Part shown: positions 48,576 through 58,900 of the stretch, piece by piece
How positions within the stretch are numbered: position 1 is the first letter of the stretch
How the letters are laid out: each line of letters opens with the position of its first letter
DNA from: Phycisphaerales bacterium
GTDB lineage: Bacteria > Planctomycetota > Phycisphaerae > Phycisphaerales > UBA1924
Assembly: GCA_035627955.1 (NCBI GenBank)
Contig: DASPKU010000019.1
Coordinates: 248,001-312,000, forward strand
Reading direction: 5' to 3'
DNA: 64,000 nucleotides
Notes under the pieces: generated by a model
What the model saw: the letters and a program-made list of their open reading frames with translations, nothing else
Told to the model about the DNA's origin: nothing
The model's database searches: none
Made by a program: the position numbers and the translations under genes

Positions 48576-48650
48576 GTGCGAAGGACCCGGATAGTAGGTG
48601 GCAGCCGGGCCGTTTTTCGCCCGGGCGGGTTCGTTGGATTGCGTTCAATG

Positions 48651-48676
48651 AAAAAGGGGCCGCCCTGTGGCGGCCC
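48651..48676 (-). terminator. terminator of the subtilase gene
   Basis: GGGCCGCC (48657-48664) pairs perfectly with GGCGGCCC (48669-48676) around a 4-base loop; on the minus strand the stem is followed by CTTTTT. It lies 30 bases after the subtilase stop and before tRNA-Lys. Confidence 0.85.
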
Positions 48677-48705
48677 TTGGTGGGATCAGAGGTTGATCGG
48701 AGGCA

Positions 48706-51700
48706 TCAGGCGACCGGGTTGACGCGACCAATCGGCGTGCCGAGCGTGCCGAATGCGGCGCCGGCGACGGGGTCGGGCACGAGGCCCTGGAAGGCGCGGT
48801 CGTAGTGGCTCATGTAGGCGACGATCGGCACCGGGGCCTTGACGCGGGTGCCGTAGAAGGCGTCAATCGCGCGGAACTGGCCGGTGACGAACTGGTCCAT
48901 GTTGAACTCGGTCACGCGGCGGGCGGGAAGCACGCGACGGAAGGTCTCGGCGCCGCGGTCGCGGGTGTAGCCGATGGTGATCTCGACGGTGATGTCGTTC
49001 TCCGAGGGGTTGTAGAGACGCAGCGTCTCGACGATGCCCGGGTGGCCGCTGTTGTCGGCGGGGCGGAAGCCTTCGCCGAAGCCCCACATCGTGAAGGCCT
49101 GGGTCGCCACCGTGCTGCTCTCGGCGTCACCGAAGGCGCGGGTGAGCATGCTGACCGTGACCGGCACGCTGTTGGTCTCGGCGGTGGAGTAGAACACCGC
49201 GTAGGGCTGGTTGGTGATGAAGTTGGGGATGTCGGCAGTATCGAAGGTGGCAGTGGAGGTCTTGGCGACCGGCACGGTGTGGCGGATCGAGCTGCCGTTC
49301 TGGAAGAGGAAGGTGAAGACGACGGTGGTCGCGGTGTTGGAGGTGTTGAGGACGCTGATGGTCTCGGACTGGGCGTTGGTGCCGAACTGGCCCTCAGGGA
49401 TCACGCCGCTCACCGCGCCGGCGCCGGCGTTGCCGATGCTGCCCGCGGCGTTGAGCTCGCTGAAGTTGTAGTGCGACAGCGAGGCGACGACGGGGCGGTC
49501 GGAGTTGATGCGGACGCCGAAAACGTCGTTGGGAACAAAGTTGGTGGGCGCGAGCGTGGAGCCGGAGTTGATGACCGTGCCGGCGGGGAGCACCGTGCCC
49601 TCGGCGATCTGCACGCCGTTGATCGTGGTGAACCCGGCGGTGCTGTTGCTCGCGACAACCTGGTAGTCGGTCTTGAGGGTGTAGGACTGGGTGAAGGTGT
49701 AGGCGGTGGCGATGCGGACGCGGTCGACGGCGAAGCCGCCGCGGCGCTTGCCGGCTAGGTTGAAGGTCGCTTCGAAGGGGGCGCCGCCGCTCTGCGGGAA
49801 GAACTGGCCGGTGACCTTGGTGAGCTGGTCGCCGGGGTTGTAGAAGAGGATGAAGTCGACGTTGCCGCCCAGGTTCTTGGTGACGGTGCCGAAGCTCCAC
49901 TGCGTGTCGGTGACGGTGGTGAACGCCTCGCCGATGGCGGCCTGGTGGCCGGCGAGGATGCCCAGGTCGTAGTGGCTGAAAGTCGCCGCGACCGGGCGGT
50001 CGGAGCGGACCTCGAGGGCGTAGGGCGTGCCCGGACGACCGGCCAGCACGCCGCCGTTGCGGAAGAGCTCGGGCGTGGTGATGGTGATGCCGCTGCGGGC
50101 GTTGGGGTTCAGCGTCAGCGTGCCGACGAGCTGGTCGCGGTTGCCGAACTCGTAGTGGGCGATGATGTACACGGTCGCGGTCTCGTCGCTCATGTTGGCG
50201 ACAGGGACGAAGGTGTAGATGTTGTCGCCGAAGAAGCCTTCGGGGTAGTACTGGCGGTAGGGCAGGCTGGGCACGGAGGCCGCGGGGCCGGTGCCGGTGT
50301 TGAGGACCTCGTTGGCGGGGGTCGCAGGGTTTGCGGTAAGGTGGCCGGTGCCGGTGCCGTTGTTGACCGCGTCGACCTGAGCATCGACGGCGGCGGGCGT
50401 GTTGCCGAAGAAGATGAAGTAGCGGATGGTCGTCGTCTGGCCCGGGTTGATGTTGCCCAGGTCGTAGGCGAGGACGAGCTGCGAGTCGGACACGGTCCCG
50501 TTGGGGTCGTTGATGGCCTGCGCGAGCAGGATGGACGGGTCACGCACGACGGTGGTTCCGTCGATCACGGTGGCGCGGGCGCGGGCGTCGCTGGCGGGGG
50601 CCGCGAGGGCGACGGTGAGGCCGTCTTCGAACTGGTTGTTGGTGTAGGTAGCCGAGGCGACCTTGCCGCTGGCGTCGACGTCGTTGGCGGTGGTGCTGTT
50701 GCTCTCAGCGAGCGAGATGCCGGGGTCGGGGTTGAATCCTTCCATCCAGCCAACATCCTGGAGGATGCTGCCCGTGGTGTTGGTGAAGTAGACATCGACG
50801 GCGATGAAGGAATCGTTGGCGCCGTAGGAGAAGATGCGGTTGATGTTGAGGCCGCGGAAGCTCGCGCGGGCGGAGAGGCGGTTGTTGAACTGGTCGCTGG
50901 CGGTGCTGAGGGCGAAGGAGAGCTGGTCGCCGTTGTTGGTGGAGTTGCTGAAGTTGTTGCCGCTGGCGACGAGGCCCAGGAAGGAGTCGGCGTTACTGGC
51001 GGTGGGCAGGAACTCGATGCCGTTGAACTGCAGGCCGACGATCTGGTGGTTGATGTTGGCCTGGCCGAAGGTGGCGCCGGTGTTGATGCCCGCGTCAACG
51101 GGCGTGCCGGACAGCACGTTGCCGGGGTCGGAGACGCCGGCGGCGAGGTTGACGGTGAGGGTGTAGGTGCCGGTGGTCGCGGCGGCGGTGCCGCTGGCGC
51201 CCACGTTGGGGTCGTACTGGAGGTTGGAGGCCTCGGAGATGGCGATGTAGTAGATGCCGCTGTTGGCGAACACGAAGTTCTCGATCGTGGCGCCGTTGCT
51301 GTTGGTGGGGCTGCTGAAGAGCACCTGGTTGCCCGCGGCGTCGAAGATGCGGATCGCGCCATTGAGCGAGCCGCCCGAGGTCAGCACGGCGTTGATGGTG
51401 CTGCCGGCGTCGGCGGTGAAGCGGAAGATATCGCGGTCGAGCGAGCCGAAACCGCCGTCGCCGATGAAGGCGGTGCGGGTGGCGGCGCCGGTGCCGGTGA
51501 TCTCGTTGAGCACCTTGGCGGTGGCCAGGGTGTCGTTGGACTCAAAGGGCCCGAAGATGTTGTTCTTGAAGGTGATCTCGAGCGACCAGCTGTTGAGGAA
51601 GCCGCTGTTGAGGTTGGACTCGTCGTCGACGACGAGCGTCCAGCGGCCCGCGGCGACCTTGCCGTCGAAGGCGCCCAGGCTCTGCTCGGGGCGGAAGGAG

Positions 51701-54315
51701 CCGGTGAAGGGGGCCGTCCCCTGGGCAATCGAGAGCGTCGCCTCGTCGTTGAGGATGGTGTTGGTGAAGTTCTGGCCGTTGCCGCCGCGGTTGTTGACGA
51801 GCACGATGGTCGTGTTGTCGGGGCCGATCAGGCGGATCTCGAGGTCCTCGTTGAACTCGTGCGCGATGCTGAAGCGCACGTTGACGTCGAGGATCTGGCG
51901 GGTGTCGGCGATGTCGATGAACGAGCTGGTCGTGCCCTGCGTCTGGCCGACCTGAGGCGGCACGCGCCGGGGCAGGCCCGCATCGGTGGACGCGAAGGTC
52001 TTGGTCTCGTCGTTCTGGAGGACGACGTTCAGGCGGAGGTTGTACACGCCGGTGGACTGGGACGAGCCGCTGCCGGCGAGGTCGGGGTTGTAGTCGTCGT
52101 TACCAAAGCCGGAGACGCCGATGTAGTACGTGCCGCCGGTGAAGACGAAGAAGTCGATGAACGCGTCCTGGCCGAAGGTCTGGTCGTTGGCCGCGATCTG
52201 GTTGCCGTTGGCGTCAAAGAGGCGGAGGTAGGAATCCAGGCCCGAAGGGGCGGGGAGGCGCTTGGCGAGAATTTCGGCGGTGATCAGGCCCGCGCGGGGC
52301 ATGTCGATGCGGTAGAGATCGACGTCGAGGTTGACCTGGAGGCCGTTGCCAAGGGTAACGCCGTTGAAGTTGGCCTGACCGGCGGAGTCGAAGGCGACGG
52401 GCGTCGCGGTGAGGCGGGTGTCGTTGGGCTCGTTGTCGCCGGTGGCGGCGGTGACGCGGAAGTTGTAGACGTTGTTCTCGCCGTCGCTGGAGTTGCCGTT
52501 GAGGAAGTTGCCGCTGGTGTCCTTGATGGCGGTGGCGCCGGTGCCGGTGAGGGTGAAGCGGTAGTTGTCGATCGGTAGGCGCGACTGAGCGAAGCCCGAG
52601 AGGTTGAGCGTGTAGGTCACCACGCGCGGGTTGGTTGCCGACCGGGTGACGGCGCTGATCGGGATGACGCGGTCATCGCCGGTGCCGAAGACGTTGTCGA
52701 CGCCGTCGCCAATGAGGGCGGCGCCGCTGGTCGTGAGGGTGGCCTCGTCGATGTCGCGGCTGAACGTGACGGTGATGGAGTTGACGGGCTGGCCGGTGTT
52801 TGAGCTGAGCTGGCCGGTGACTGGGCCGGGCGTGACGCCGCGGACCACCGGACCGTCAATGTTGAGCAGTTCCATGGAGCGGGCGACGTTGATGCGACCG
52901 CCGGACTGGAGACGACCCTCGAGGCTGGGCAGCAGGTCGGAGCCGTTGATGAGGGCTTCGCGGATGGCGACGGGGCTTGCGTTCTGGCCGCCGTGCGTCG
53001 CGCGGTACGCGGCCTGCATGAGGGCGACGGCGCCGGCAACGGCGGGGGCCGAGAAGCTGGTGCCGTCGGCGAACTGGTAGCCGCCGCCGACAGCGGTGGT
53101 GAACACGTTCACGCCTGGTGCGGCAAGGTTCACCGTCTGCTGGCCGAAGCTGGAGAAGTTGGCGAGTGTGTCGTTATTGTCGGTGGCGGCCACCGAGAGC
53201 AGGCCGGGGATGTTGTAGGAAGAGGGGAAGTGCGAGACATCGGGGTCGTCGTTGTCGAAGGCGTCATTGCCGGCCGAGGCGACAAAGGTTGCGCGCCCGG
53301 TGTCGATGAACGCCTCGATGGCGTCCCGCTCGGCGGCGAAGCCGTCGGGGGCTTCGGCGTAGAACGCGGGCTGGTAGCCGCCGTAGCTGTTGTTGCTCGC
53401 AACGATGTTCACGCCGCGGTTGATCATCATGGTCGCGTACTCGTGCGCGGCCACGATGGCGTCGAGGCTCAGATTGCCGTTGTCGTCGGCGACCTTGAGG
53501 CCCATGATGGAGACGTTCCAGTTGACGCCGGTAACGCCGAGGTTGTTGTTGCCGGCGGCGCCGATGACGCCCGCCACGGCGGTGCCGTGACCGGCGATGT
53601 CCTGCGGGCTGCCGTCGCCTTCGCCGAAGTCGAAGCCGTGCACGTCATCGACGAAGCCGTTGCCGTCGTCGTCGAGGCCGTTGCCGGCGACCTCGCCGGG
53701 GTTGGTCCAGAGGTTGGGGATGAGGTCGGGGTGGGTGAGGTCGATGCCGGTGTCGATCACGGCGACAATGACGTCGCGCGAGCCGATGGTGGTGTCCCAG
53801 GCCTCGACGGCGTGGATGTCGGCGCCGATGGTGCCGAGCTGGCCCTGGATGTTCTGGCCGGTGTTGCTCAGCCACCATTGCTGGCTGAACTGCGGGTCAT
53901 TGGGGAGGCGGTTGGGCTGGTAGAGCGCGTTGGGCTCGAAGGCCTTGAGCGAGGGCATGACCTCGGCCAGCCACTGCGCCTGCTCGCGGGTGAGCGGGTC
54001 GGTGGTGTGGAGCGTGGCGTACTTGCCGTTGGCGATCGGGCGGAAGCGCTCGGCGCTGATGCCCAGGCGGGTCGCGGCTTCGCGGGCGAGCAGCTCGGCC
54101 TGCTGGTTGCCCATGTAGTCGTCAAAGGTGAGGACGTAAGAGCCGGGCTTCACGACGAGGCTGTTACCGCCCCAGTCGAGGAGCGCGCCGCCCACGGGGA
54201 TGTCGGCCGCGAGAAGGGTGCGGGGCTCGAGGTTCTCCAGCGACTGAGCGTTCTGCCTCTTAAGGAAGAGGGAGCGAAGAGACGATGACACCTTGCGACC
54301 CAGCATGTTCGGCAT
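48706..54315 (-). CDS. giant secreted subtilisin-like protease (LEPR-type)
   Basis: A 1,869-residue S8 serine protease. The N-terminus (MPNMLGRKVSSSLRSLFLKR, then SLENLEPRTLLAADI at 25-39) carries the LEPR motif typical of exported planctomycetal proteins. A propeptide is followed by the peptidase domain with Asp188 (VIDTGID), His243 (GHGTAVAG) and Ser420 (GTSFSAP). Downstream are Ig-like and PPC-type beta domains, a proprotein-convertase P-like domain (FNEDLEIRLIGPDNTTIVLV ... GRWTLVVDDESNLNSGFLNS), and about 800 residues of further beta repeats without a recognised anchor. ATG at 54315 is chosen for its GGAG site 6 bases upstream; an earlier GTG lacks one. Monocistronic, with its own terminator. 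Probably cell-surface or released. Confidence 0.92.
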   Translation of the reverse strand: MPNMLGRKVSSSLRSLFLKRQNAQSLENLEPRTLLAADIPVGGALLDWGGNSLVVKPGSYVLTFDDYMGNQQAELLAREAATRLGISAERFRPIANGKYATLHTTDPLTREQAQWLAEVMPSLKAFEPNALYQPNRLPNDPQFSQQWWLSNTGQNIQGQLGTIGADIHAVEAWDTTIGSRDVIVAVIDTGIDLTHPDLIPNLWTNPGEVAGNGLDDDGNGFVDDVHGFDFGEGDGSPQDIAGHGTAVAGVIGAAGNNNLGVTGVNWNVSIMGLKVADDNGNLSLDAIVAAHEYATMMINRGVNIVASNNSYGGYQPAFYAEAPDGFAAERDAIEAFIDTGRATFVASAGNDAFDNDDPDVSHFPSSYNIPGLLSVAATDNNDTLANFSSFGQQTVNLAAPGVNVFTTAVGGGYQFADGTSFSAPAVAGAVALMQAAYRATHGGQNASPVAIREALINGSDLLPSLEGRLQSGGRINVARSMELLNIDGPVVRGVTPGPVTGQLSSNTGQPVNSITVTFSRDIDEATLTTSGAALIGDGVDNVFGTGDDRVIPISAVTRSATNPRVVTYTLNLSGFAQSRLPIDNYRFTLTGTGATAIKDTSGNFLNGNSSDGENNVYNFRVTAATGDNEPNDTRLTATPVAFDSAGQANFNGVTLGNGLQVNLDVDLYRIDMPRAGLITAEILAKRLPAPSGLDSYLRLFDANGNQIAANDQTFGQDAFIDFFVFTGGTYYIGVSGFGNDDYNPDLAGSGSSQSTGVYNLRLNVVLQNDETKTFASTDAGLPRRVPPQVGQTQGTTSSFIDIADTRQILDVNVRFSIAHEFNEDLEIRLIGPDNTTIVLVNNRGGNGQNFTNTILNDEATLSIAQGTAPFTGSFRPEQSLGAFDGKVAAGRWTLVVDDESNLNSGFLNSWSLEITFKNNIFGPFESNDTLATAKVLNEITGTGAATRTAFIGDGGFGSLDRDIFRFTADAGSTINAVLTSGGSLNGAIRIFDAAGNQVLFSSPTNSNGATIENFVFANSGIYYIAISEASNLQYDPNVGASGTAAATTGTYTLTVNLAAGVSDPGNVLSGTPVDAGINTGATFGQANINHQIVGLQFNGIEFLPTASNADSFLGLVASGNNFSNSTNNGDQLSFALSTASDQFNNRLSARASFRGLNINRIFSYGANDSFIAVDVYFTNTTGSILQDVGWMEGFNPDPGISLAESNSTTANDVDASGKVASATYTNNQFEDGLTVALAAPASDARARATVIDGTTVVRDPSILLAQAINDPNGTVSDSQLVLAYDLGNINPGQTTTIRYFIFFGNTPAAVDAQVDAVNNGTGTGHLTANPATPANEVLNTGTGPAASVPSLPYRQYYPEGFFGDNIYTFVPVANMSDETATVYIIAHYEFGNRDQLVGTLTLNPNARSGITITTPELFRNGGVLAGRPGTPYALEVRSDRPVAATFSHYDLGILAGHQAAIGEAFTTVTDTQWSFGTVTKNLGGNVDFILFYNPGDQLTKVTGQFFPQSGGAPFEATFNLAGKRRGGFAVDRVRIATAYTFTQSYTLKTDYQVVASNSTAGFTTINGVQIAEGTVLPAGTVINSGSTLAPTNFVPNDVFGVRINSDRPVVASLSHYNFSELNAAGSIGNAGAGAVSGVIPEGQFGTNAQSETISVLNTSNTATTVVFTFLFQNGSSIRHTVPVAKTSTATFDTADIPNFITNQPYAVFYSTAETNSVPVTVSMLTRAFGDAESSTVATQAFTMWGFGEGFRPADNSGHPGIVETLRLYNPSENDITVEITIGYTRDRGAETFRRVLPARRVTEFNMDQFVTGQFRAIDAFYGTRVKAPVPIVAYMSHYDRAFQGLVPDPVAGAAFGTLGTPIGRVNPVA

Positions 54316-54617
54316 ACGACACTCCACTGCAGCCCACGCTCGCGAGCGCAGGTCTTACGGCTTCTAATGGGCAAGCTGCCCGGGCGCGTGCCAGGCCAGG
54401 GACAGTGTCCCCGGCCGAAATCGCTAAGCCCGCTGGCTCTAAGCCCTACGGACCCCCGGACGACCTGTTGCAGATCATCCTCAAAATTGACCAGCCGCAC
54501 AAGTCGGACTTTGTGGGGCTGGCGTGAGGATATTCCCGGACGTTGACAAACCCCAACAGACCCCTGGGTGCGTGTGCGGTGCGGTTGGTGTAAGCCTTGG
54601 TTGTTTCGGTGGTTGCG
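54316..54617. other. 302-base intergenic region upstream of the subtilase
   Basis: Contains a 23-base palindrome at 54394-54416 (GGCC-A-GGGACA-G-TGTCCC-C-GGCC) about 80 bases before the subtilase start, which could be an operator or leader hairpin. No convincing promoter for the minus strand was found by eye; TTGACA at 54543 is on the other strand and faces waaA's end. No small gene recognised. Confidence 0.5.
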
Positions 54618-55865
54618 TTAGGCGATCGGGTGATCCACACCCGCCAAACGCAGGATGATCTCCGCGTGACGGCGGCTGGCGCCCTGATGAGCGCGGATGC
54701 ATCCCCGCCCGCGCTCAACCAGGGTGCGCCGCTTGGCGGCGTCGGCGAGGAGGTCACGGAGGACGTCGGGAAGCGTCTCTCGGGTGGCCCGCGCGATACC
54801 CCCGGCCTCCTCGAAGGCACGCACCACCTGGGCGAAGTCGTCCACCGCAGGACCGATGATGGTGGGGCGGCCAAGGCCGATGGGCTCGATGGGGTCGCTG
54901 CCGTAGAGGTTACCGAAGCTGCGACCCACTACGACGAGGTCGGCGAGGCTGTAGGCCTTGCGGAGCTCGCCGATGGTGTCGAGTAGGAAGCGGTCGGCGG
55001 GTCGGCCTGTCGGGGCGCCAGAAGGGCGCTGGGAGCGCCGGACGCACCTTGGGAGCGCGGCGGCGGCTTCGTCGAAGCGCTCGGGCTTGCGGGGGGCGCA
55101 GAGCAACTGCACCTCCGGCGGGCAGGCTGCGTGGAGGAGGGCCTCTTCCTCGGGGCCGGTGCTGCCCGCCACAATGAGGGGGCGCTGGCGGTCGATACCC
55201 ATCTCGGTGGCGAGCTCGAGGGCGCCGGGGGCGAGGGCCTGGCCCTCGGTGATGTGGGCGGAGTCCCACTTCATGGACCCGGTGATGATGCATTTGTCGG
55301 GGGCGAGGCCCAGGGCCTTGAAGCGAGCTGCATAGTCGTCATCCTGCACGGCGGCGGTGTGCAGGAGGTTGAGCAGGCGTCCGAAGAAGCCGCGGATCCT
55401 GCGGTAGCCCTTGAAGGAGCGCTCGCTGAGGCGGCCGTTGATGATGCAGACGGGGATGTGGCGCCTGCTGCATTCGCGAACGAAGTTGGGCCAGACTTCG
55501 AGTTCAACGAGCGCGATCATGTCGGGTTTGACTGAATCGAGGAAGCGGCGGACGGCCCAGGAGAAGTCGAGCGGGTAGCGGACGACGGTGGCGCTCATCT
55601 TGAACAGCTCGCTGGCGCGGGCGAGGCCGGTGTCGGTGGTGGTGGAGATGACGACCTCGGCGTGGGGTGTGAGGAGGGGGACGAGCGTGCGGAGCGCGTT
55701 GACCTCGCCGACGGAGACGGCGTGGAGGAGGATGCGTTTTTTCTGAGGTGGTGGGAGTGTGGGCGTGTGGCCGAAGCGTTCGCGCCAGCCGTGGCGCTTC
55801 TTGCCGGCCCATGCGGGGGCGGTGATCAGAGCGACAGGGATGTAGATGAGGTCGAGGGCGTTCAT
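54618..55865 (-). CDS. waaA: Kdo transferase (3-deoxy-D-manno-octulosonate transferase)
   Basis: GT30-family glycosyltransferase that adds Kdo to lipid A precursors at the inner membrane. The 415-residue protein starts with a hydrophobic anchor (LDLIYIPVALITAPAWAG), then HGWRERFGH, the catalytic VSVGEVNA (Glu base), ALVELEVWPNFVRE, CIINGRLSERSFKGYRR, TGSMKWD, GSTGPEEEALL, and the nucleotide-site FGNLYGSDPIEPIGLGRPTI. The number of Kdo residues added cannot be told. ATG at 55865 fits homologues; a GTG at 55877 has a better ribosome site (GGGAG) but this lies inside a palindromic repeat. It is 50 bases after hrpA on the same strand. Indicates LPS synthesis in this organism. Confidence 0.93.
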   Translation of the reverse strand: MNALDLIYIPVALITAPAWAGKKRHGWRERFGHTPTLPPPQKKRILLHAVSVGEVNALRTLVPLLTPHAEVVISTTTDTGLARASELFKMSATVVRYPLDFSWAVRRFLDSVKPDMIALVELEVWPNFVRECSRRHIPVCIINGRLSERSFKGYRRIRGFFGRLLNLLHTAAVQDDDYAARFKALGLAPDKCIITGSMKWDSAHITEGQALAPGALELATEMGIDRQRPLIVAGSTGPEEEALLHAACPPEVQLLCAPRKPERFDEAAAALPRCVRRSQRPSGAPTGRPADRFLLDTIGELRKAYSLADLVVVGRSFGNLYGSDPIEPIGLGRPTIIGPAVDDFAQVVRAFEEAGGIARATRETLPDVLRDLLADAAKRRTLVERGRGCIRAHQGASRRHAEIILRLAGVDHPIA

Positions 55866-55873
55866 CCGTGGTG

Positions 55874-55895
55874 GCACCGGTCTCCCGACCGGTGC
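55874..55895. repeat. perfect palindrome between hrpA and waaA
   Basis: GCACCGGTC (55874-55882) and GACCGGTGC (55887-55895) form a 9-bp stem around TCCC. On the minus strand the loop reads GGGA and lies about 10-20 bases before the waaA start, so the only ribosome-site-like sequence is in or beside the hairpin. Confidence 0.8.
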
Positions 55896-55915
55896 GGTCG
55901 TGCTTGCGGCGTCGG

Positions 55916-58900
55916 TCAGGCAGCCGGCGGCACCAGGTGCCAGAGCCTATCGAGATCGGCGGGCTTCGGCGCGTTGCCGCCCGCGAGGTGCGGGGCGAAG
56001 AGCGAGACGCGGAGGTCTTCGACAGCCCAGCGGTACTGCTCAAGCGCGAGCGGCAGGCGTCCCGGGGCGAGGGCCCACTCGCCGGCGTCGGCGTTGACGG
56101 TGGGGGCCGCGCGACGGGCCTGGGGGAGGGCGGGCTTTCCTTTGCCCGCGGGGGCAGTGGCGGTTGAAGGCTCTTCCTGGCGGCGGCGAGCGTCGCTCAT
56201 GGCGGCGGCGAGCCAGGCGGTGTATCGCTTCCAGTGCGGCGTGACGACCTTGAGCGGAGCGAGGTTGGCCTCGCGTCCTTCTTCGCGCATCGCGAGCAGG
56301 CGCTCCCACATCGTGCCCACGTATCGGGGGTAGTGGCGGAGGCGCTCCCACCAGAGGACGGAGAGGAAGCCGCGGGGCAGCAGGTACGCCGCCTGCTCGC
56401 GGATGTCGGCGACGCTCTCGGCCCAGATGCTGGGCGTGCCGCCGGAGAGTCGCTTGGCGACGAGGAAGCGGGGCTCGAGCCACTTGGCGAAGGACTCACC
56501 GACCTCGCGCGTAGCGACGGCGAGGCGGCCCGCGTGCTCGAGCAGGCGCGCTTCGAACTGCTCATTGGTGGTGATCGGCGCCTGGCCTTCCATGAAGACG
56601 CGACCCGCGGTGACGGTGATGATGTGCTCGCGGAGCTCTTCGGGCGGGCCGAGCTGTGCGTACCAGCGGGTCATGTCGTGCCACTGCGGAAGGGCGTCGA
56701 CGTAGTACTGTGCTTCGTCGCGGATCGCCAGGGCGAAGAGGCGGCGGAGGGCGAGCAGTGTGTAGGCGGCGGCCTGGGTCTGTGTGGGCACGAGGGTGAG
56801 CGAGACGGACGTGCCGCGGTCGGTGAGCGCGGCGAAGCCGCTGGTGGTGCCGCCAGTGGACAAGGTGCCCGGGAGCGGGCCGAAGTCCCAGGTGATGATG
56901 CCGTGACGCTCGGTTTCGACGCGCTGCACGGCGGCGCGGGCTTTCTTGACCTTGGCTTCGAGGCGCTGCTGGAGGGCGGCGAGGTCGCGGTCGGCGGCGA
57001 CTTCTTCGCCCGCGTCGTCAAGTACACGCACGCGGAGGCGGAGTGAGGGCGGGAGCGCGCTGGGGCTGAGGGCGGCGGGGTCGATTTTGAGGGCGTGGAG
57101 GACCTCGAGCGCTTCGGCGAGCGCGGAGGGAAGCTCGGCGCGGCCGAACTCCATCAACTCCGCAGCGCCGGCGGCGACGTCTTCGGCCTTGCCCTTGCGT
57201 TCGACCTCGGCACGCATGCCCTTGGGCAGCGACTTCACTAGCGCGAGAACGACCTGCGGCAGCAGGCCGGGAACGAGCCACGCGGCCCGCTGCGTGGTCA
57301 GCCGGGGGAGGTCGCGGAGCTGCACCGTCGCGGTCACGCCGTCTTCGGGCTTGCCCTGCGCGAACGTGTAATCGAGCGGGAGTTCAAGGTGTCCCTCATC
57401 ATCGTCGATGGGGAGCGCATCGGGAAAGGCGTGCGGGTCGAGGGCTGCCTTCGCGCCGGCGTTCAGCACCAGCTCCAGGGGGACGCACAGCGCTTGTGGG
57501 TCGTGCTGCACCTGGGCCGGGTACCAGGCAGTGAAGGTGCCCGCATCGACGACCTCGGGCGGCACGCGCTCCTCGAACCATGCGACGAGCACGTCGGGGT
57601 CCGCCAGCACGTCGCGCCGGCGGAGCTTGGCCTCAGCACGCCGAGCGTCGTCCATCACCTGCCGGTTGTGGAGCATGAAGGGCAGGTCGGTGTCCCAGCG
57701 GCCTTCAGCAAGGGCCTCGCGGATGAACACCTTGCGGGCGGCCGCCGGGTCAATGGCTGCGAGCGGCGTCTGCCGGCGCGGGACGACGACGATGCCGCTC
57801 ATCGTGACGCGCTCCCAGGCGCTGGGCTCTCCGGTGGCTTTGTCGAGGTGCGCGTCGCACACCTGACGGCGGAACATGTGGCCGGCGAGTTCCTCGATCC
57901 ACTCGGGTTCGATACGGGCGACGGTGCGGGCATAAAGGCGGGTGGTGTGCACCACTTCCGCGGCCATAATCCACTTCGGGCCCTTCTTGAAGAGCACAGA
58001 GCCGGGGAAGACCTGCACCACGTTGCCGCGGACGCCGCGGTAGTCGAAGGAGCCATCGCCCTCGCGGCAGGCGACGTTGGTGATGAGGCCGGTGAGCAGG
58101 GCGCGGTGGATGCGGTTCTGCAAGGGAGGGCTCTGAGGGCCTACCGGCGCGCTCTCGAGTTCGATGTCCTTCACGACATCGCGCAGCTGGCGGATCAGCT
58201 CGCCCCATTCGCGCATGCGCGCGGCGGACAGGTAGTGCTCGCGGCACCACGCCGCGAGCTGGCCGCCGCCCATCGACTCGGCCGCGTGCCGGTACTGGTC
58301 CCAGAGCTTGAGGAGGGTGAGGAAGTCGCTGGTTGGGTCGCGGAACACGAGCTGGGCCCGATCGGCCTCCTCGGCGCGGCTCATGGGCCGCTCGCGCGGG
58401 TCCTGGATCGAGAGGACGGCCGCGAGGGTGGTGACTTCGTCGAGGACCCCCTCGCTCGCGGCGCCGAGCAGCATGCGGGCGATGCGCGCGTCCAGCGGCA
58501 CGCGGCTGATGCGGCGGCCGATGTCGGTCAGCCGTCCGTCGGGTCCGGCGGTGTCGATCGCGCCGAGCTCGAAGAGGGTTTCGTAGCCGTCCTTGATGGC
58601 CGCGGAGTCGGGCTTTTCGAGGAATGGGAACGCCTCGACCGCGCCCAGTCCGAGGGCCTTCATCTGGAGGATGACGTTGGCGAGCGAGGTGCGGCGGATC
58701 TCGGGGTCGGTGAAGCGCGGGCGGGCGCGGAAGGATTCTTCGGAGTAGAGGCGCACGCACACGCCGACCGCGACGCGTCCGCAGCGGCCCGAGCGCTGGT
58801 TGGCGGAGGCCTGCGAGATGGCCTCGACAGGCAGCCGCTGCACCTTGCGGAGTGGGTCGTAGCGGCTGATGCGGGCAACGCCGGTGTCGATGACGAAGCG

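Noticed and set aside
49945-52578. 877-codon open frame opposite the subtilase
   Set aside because: Val/Gly/Ala/Glu-rich shadow without any motif; the subtilase frame has clear domains throughout.
54543-54548. TTGACA as a promoter for the subtilase
   Set aside because: It is on the plus strand with no -10 at the right distance, while both flanking genes are on the minus strand.
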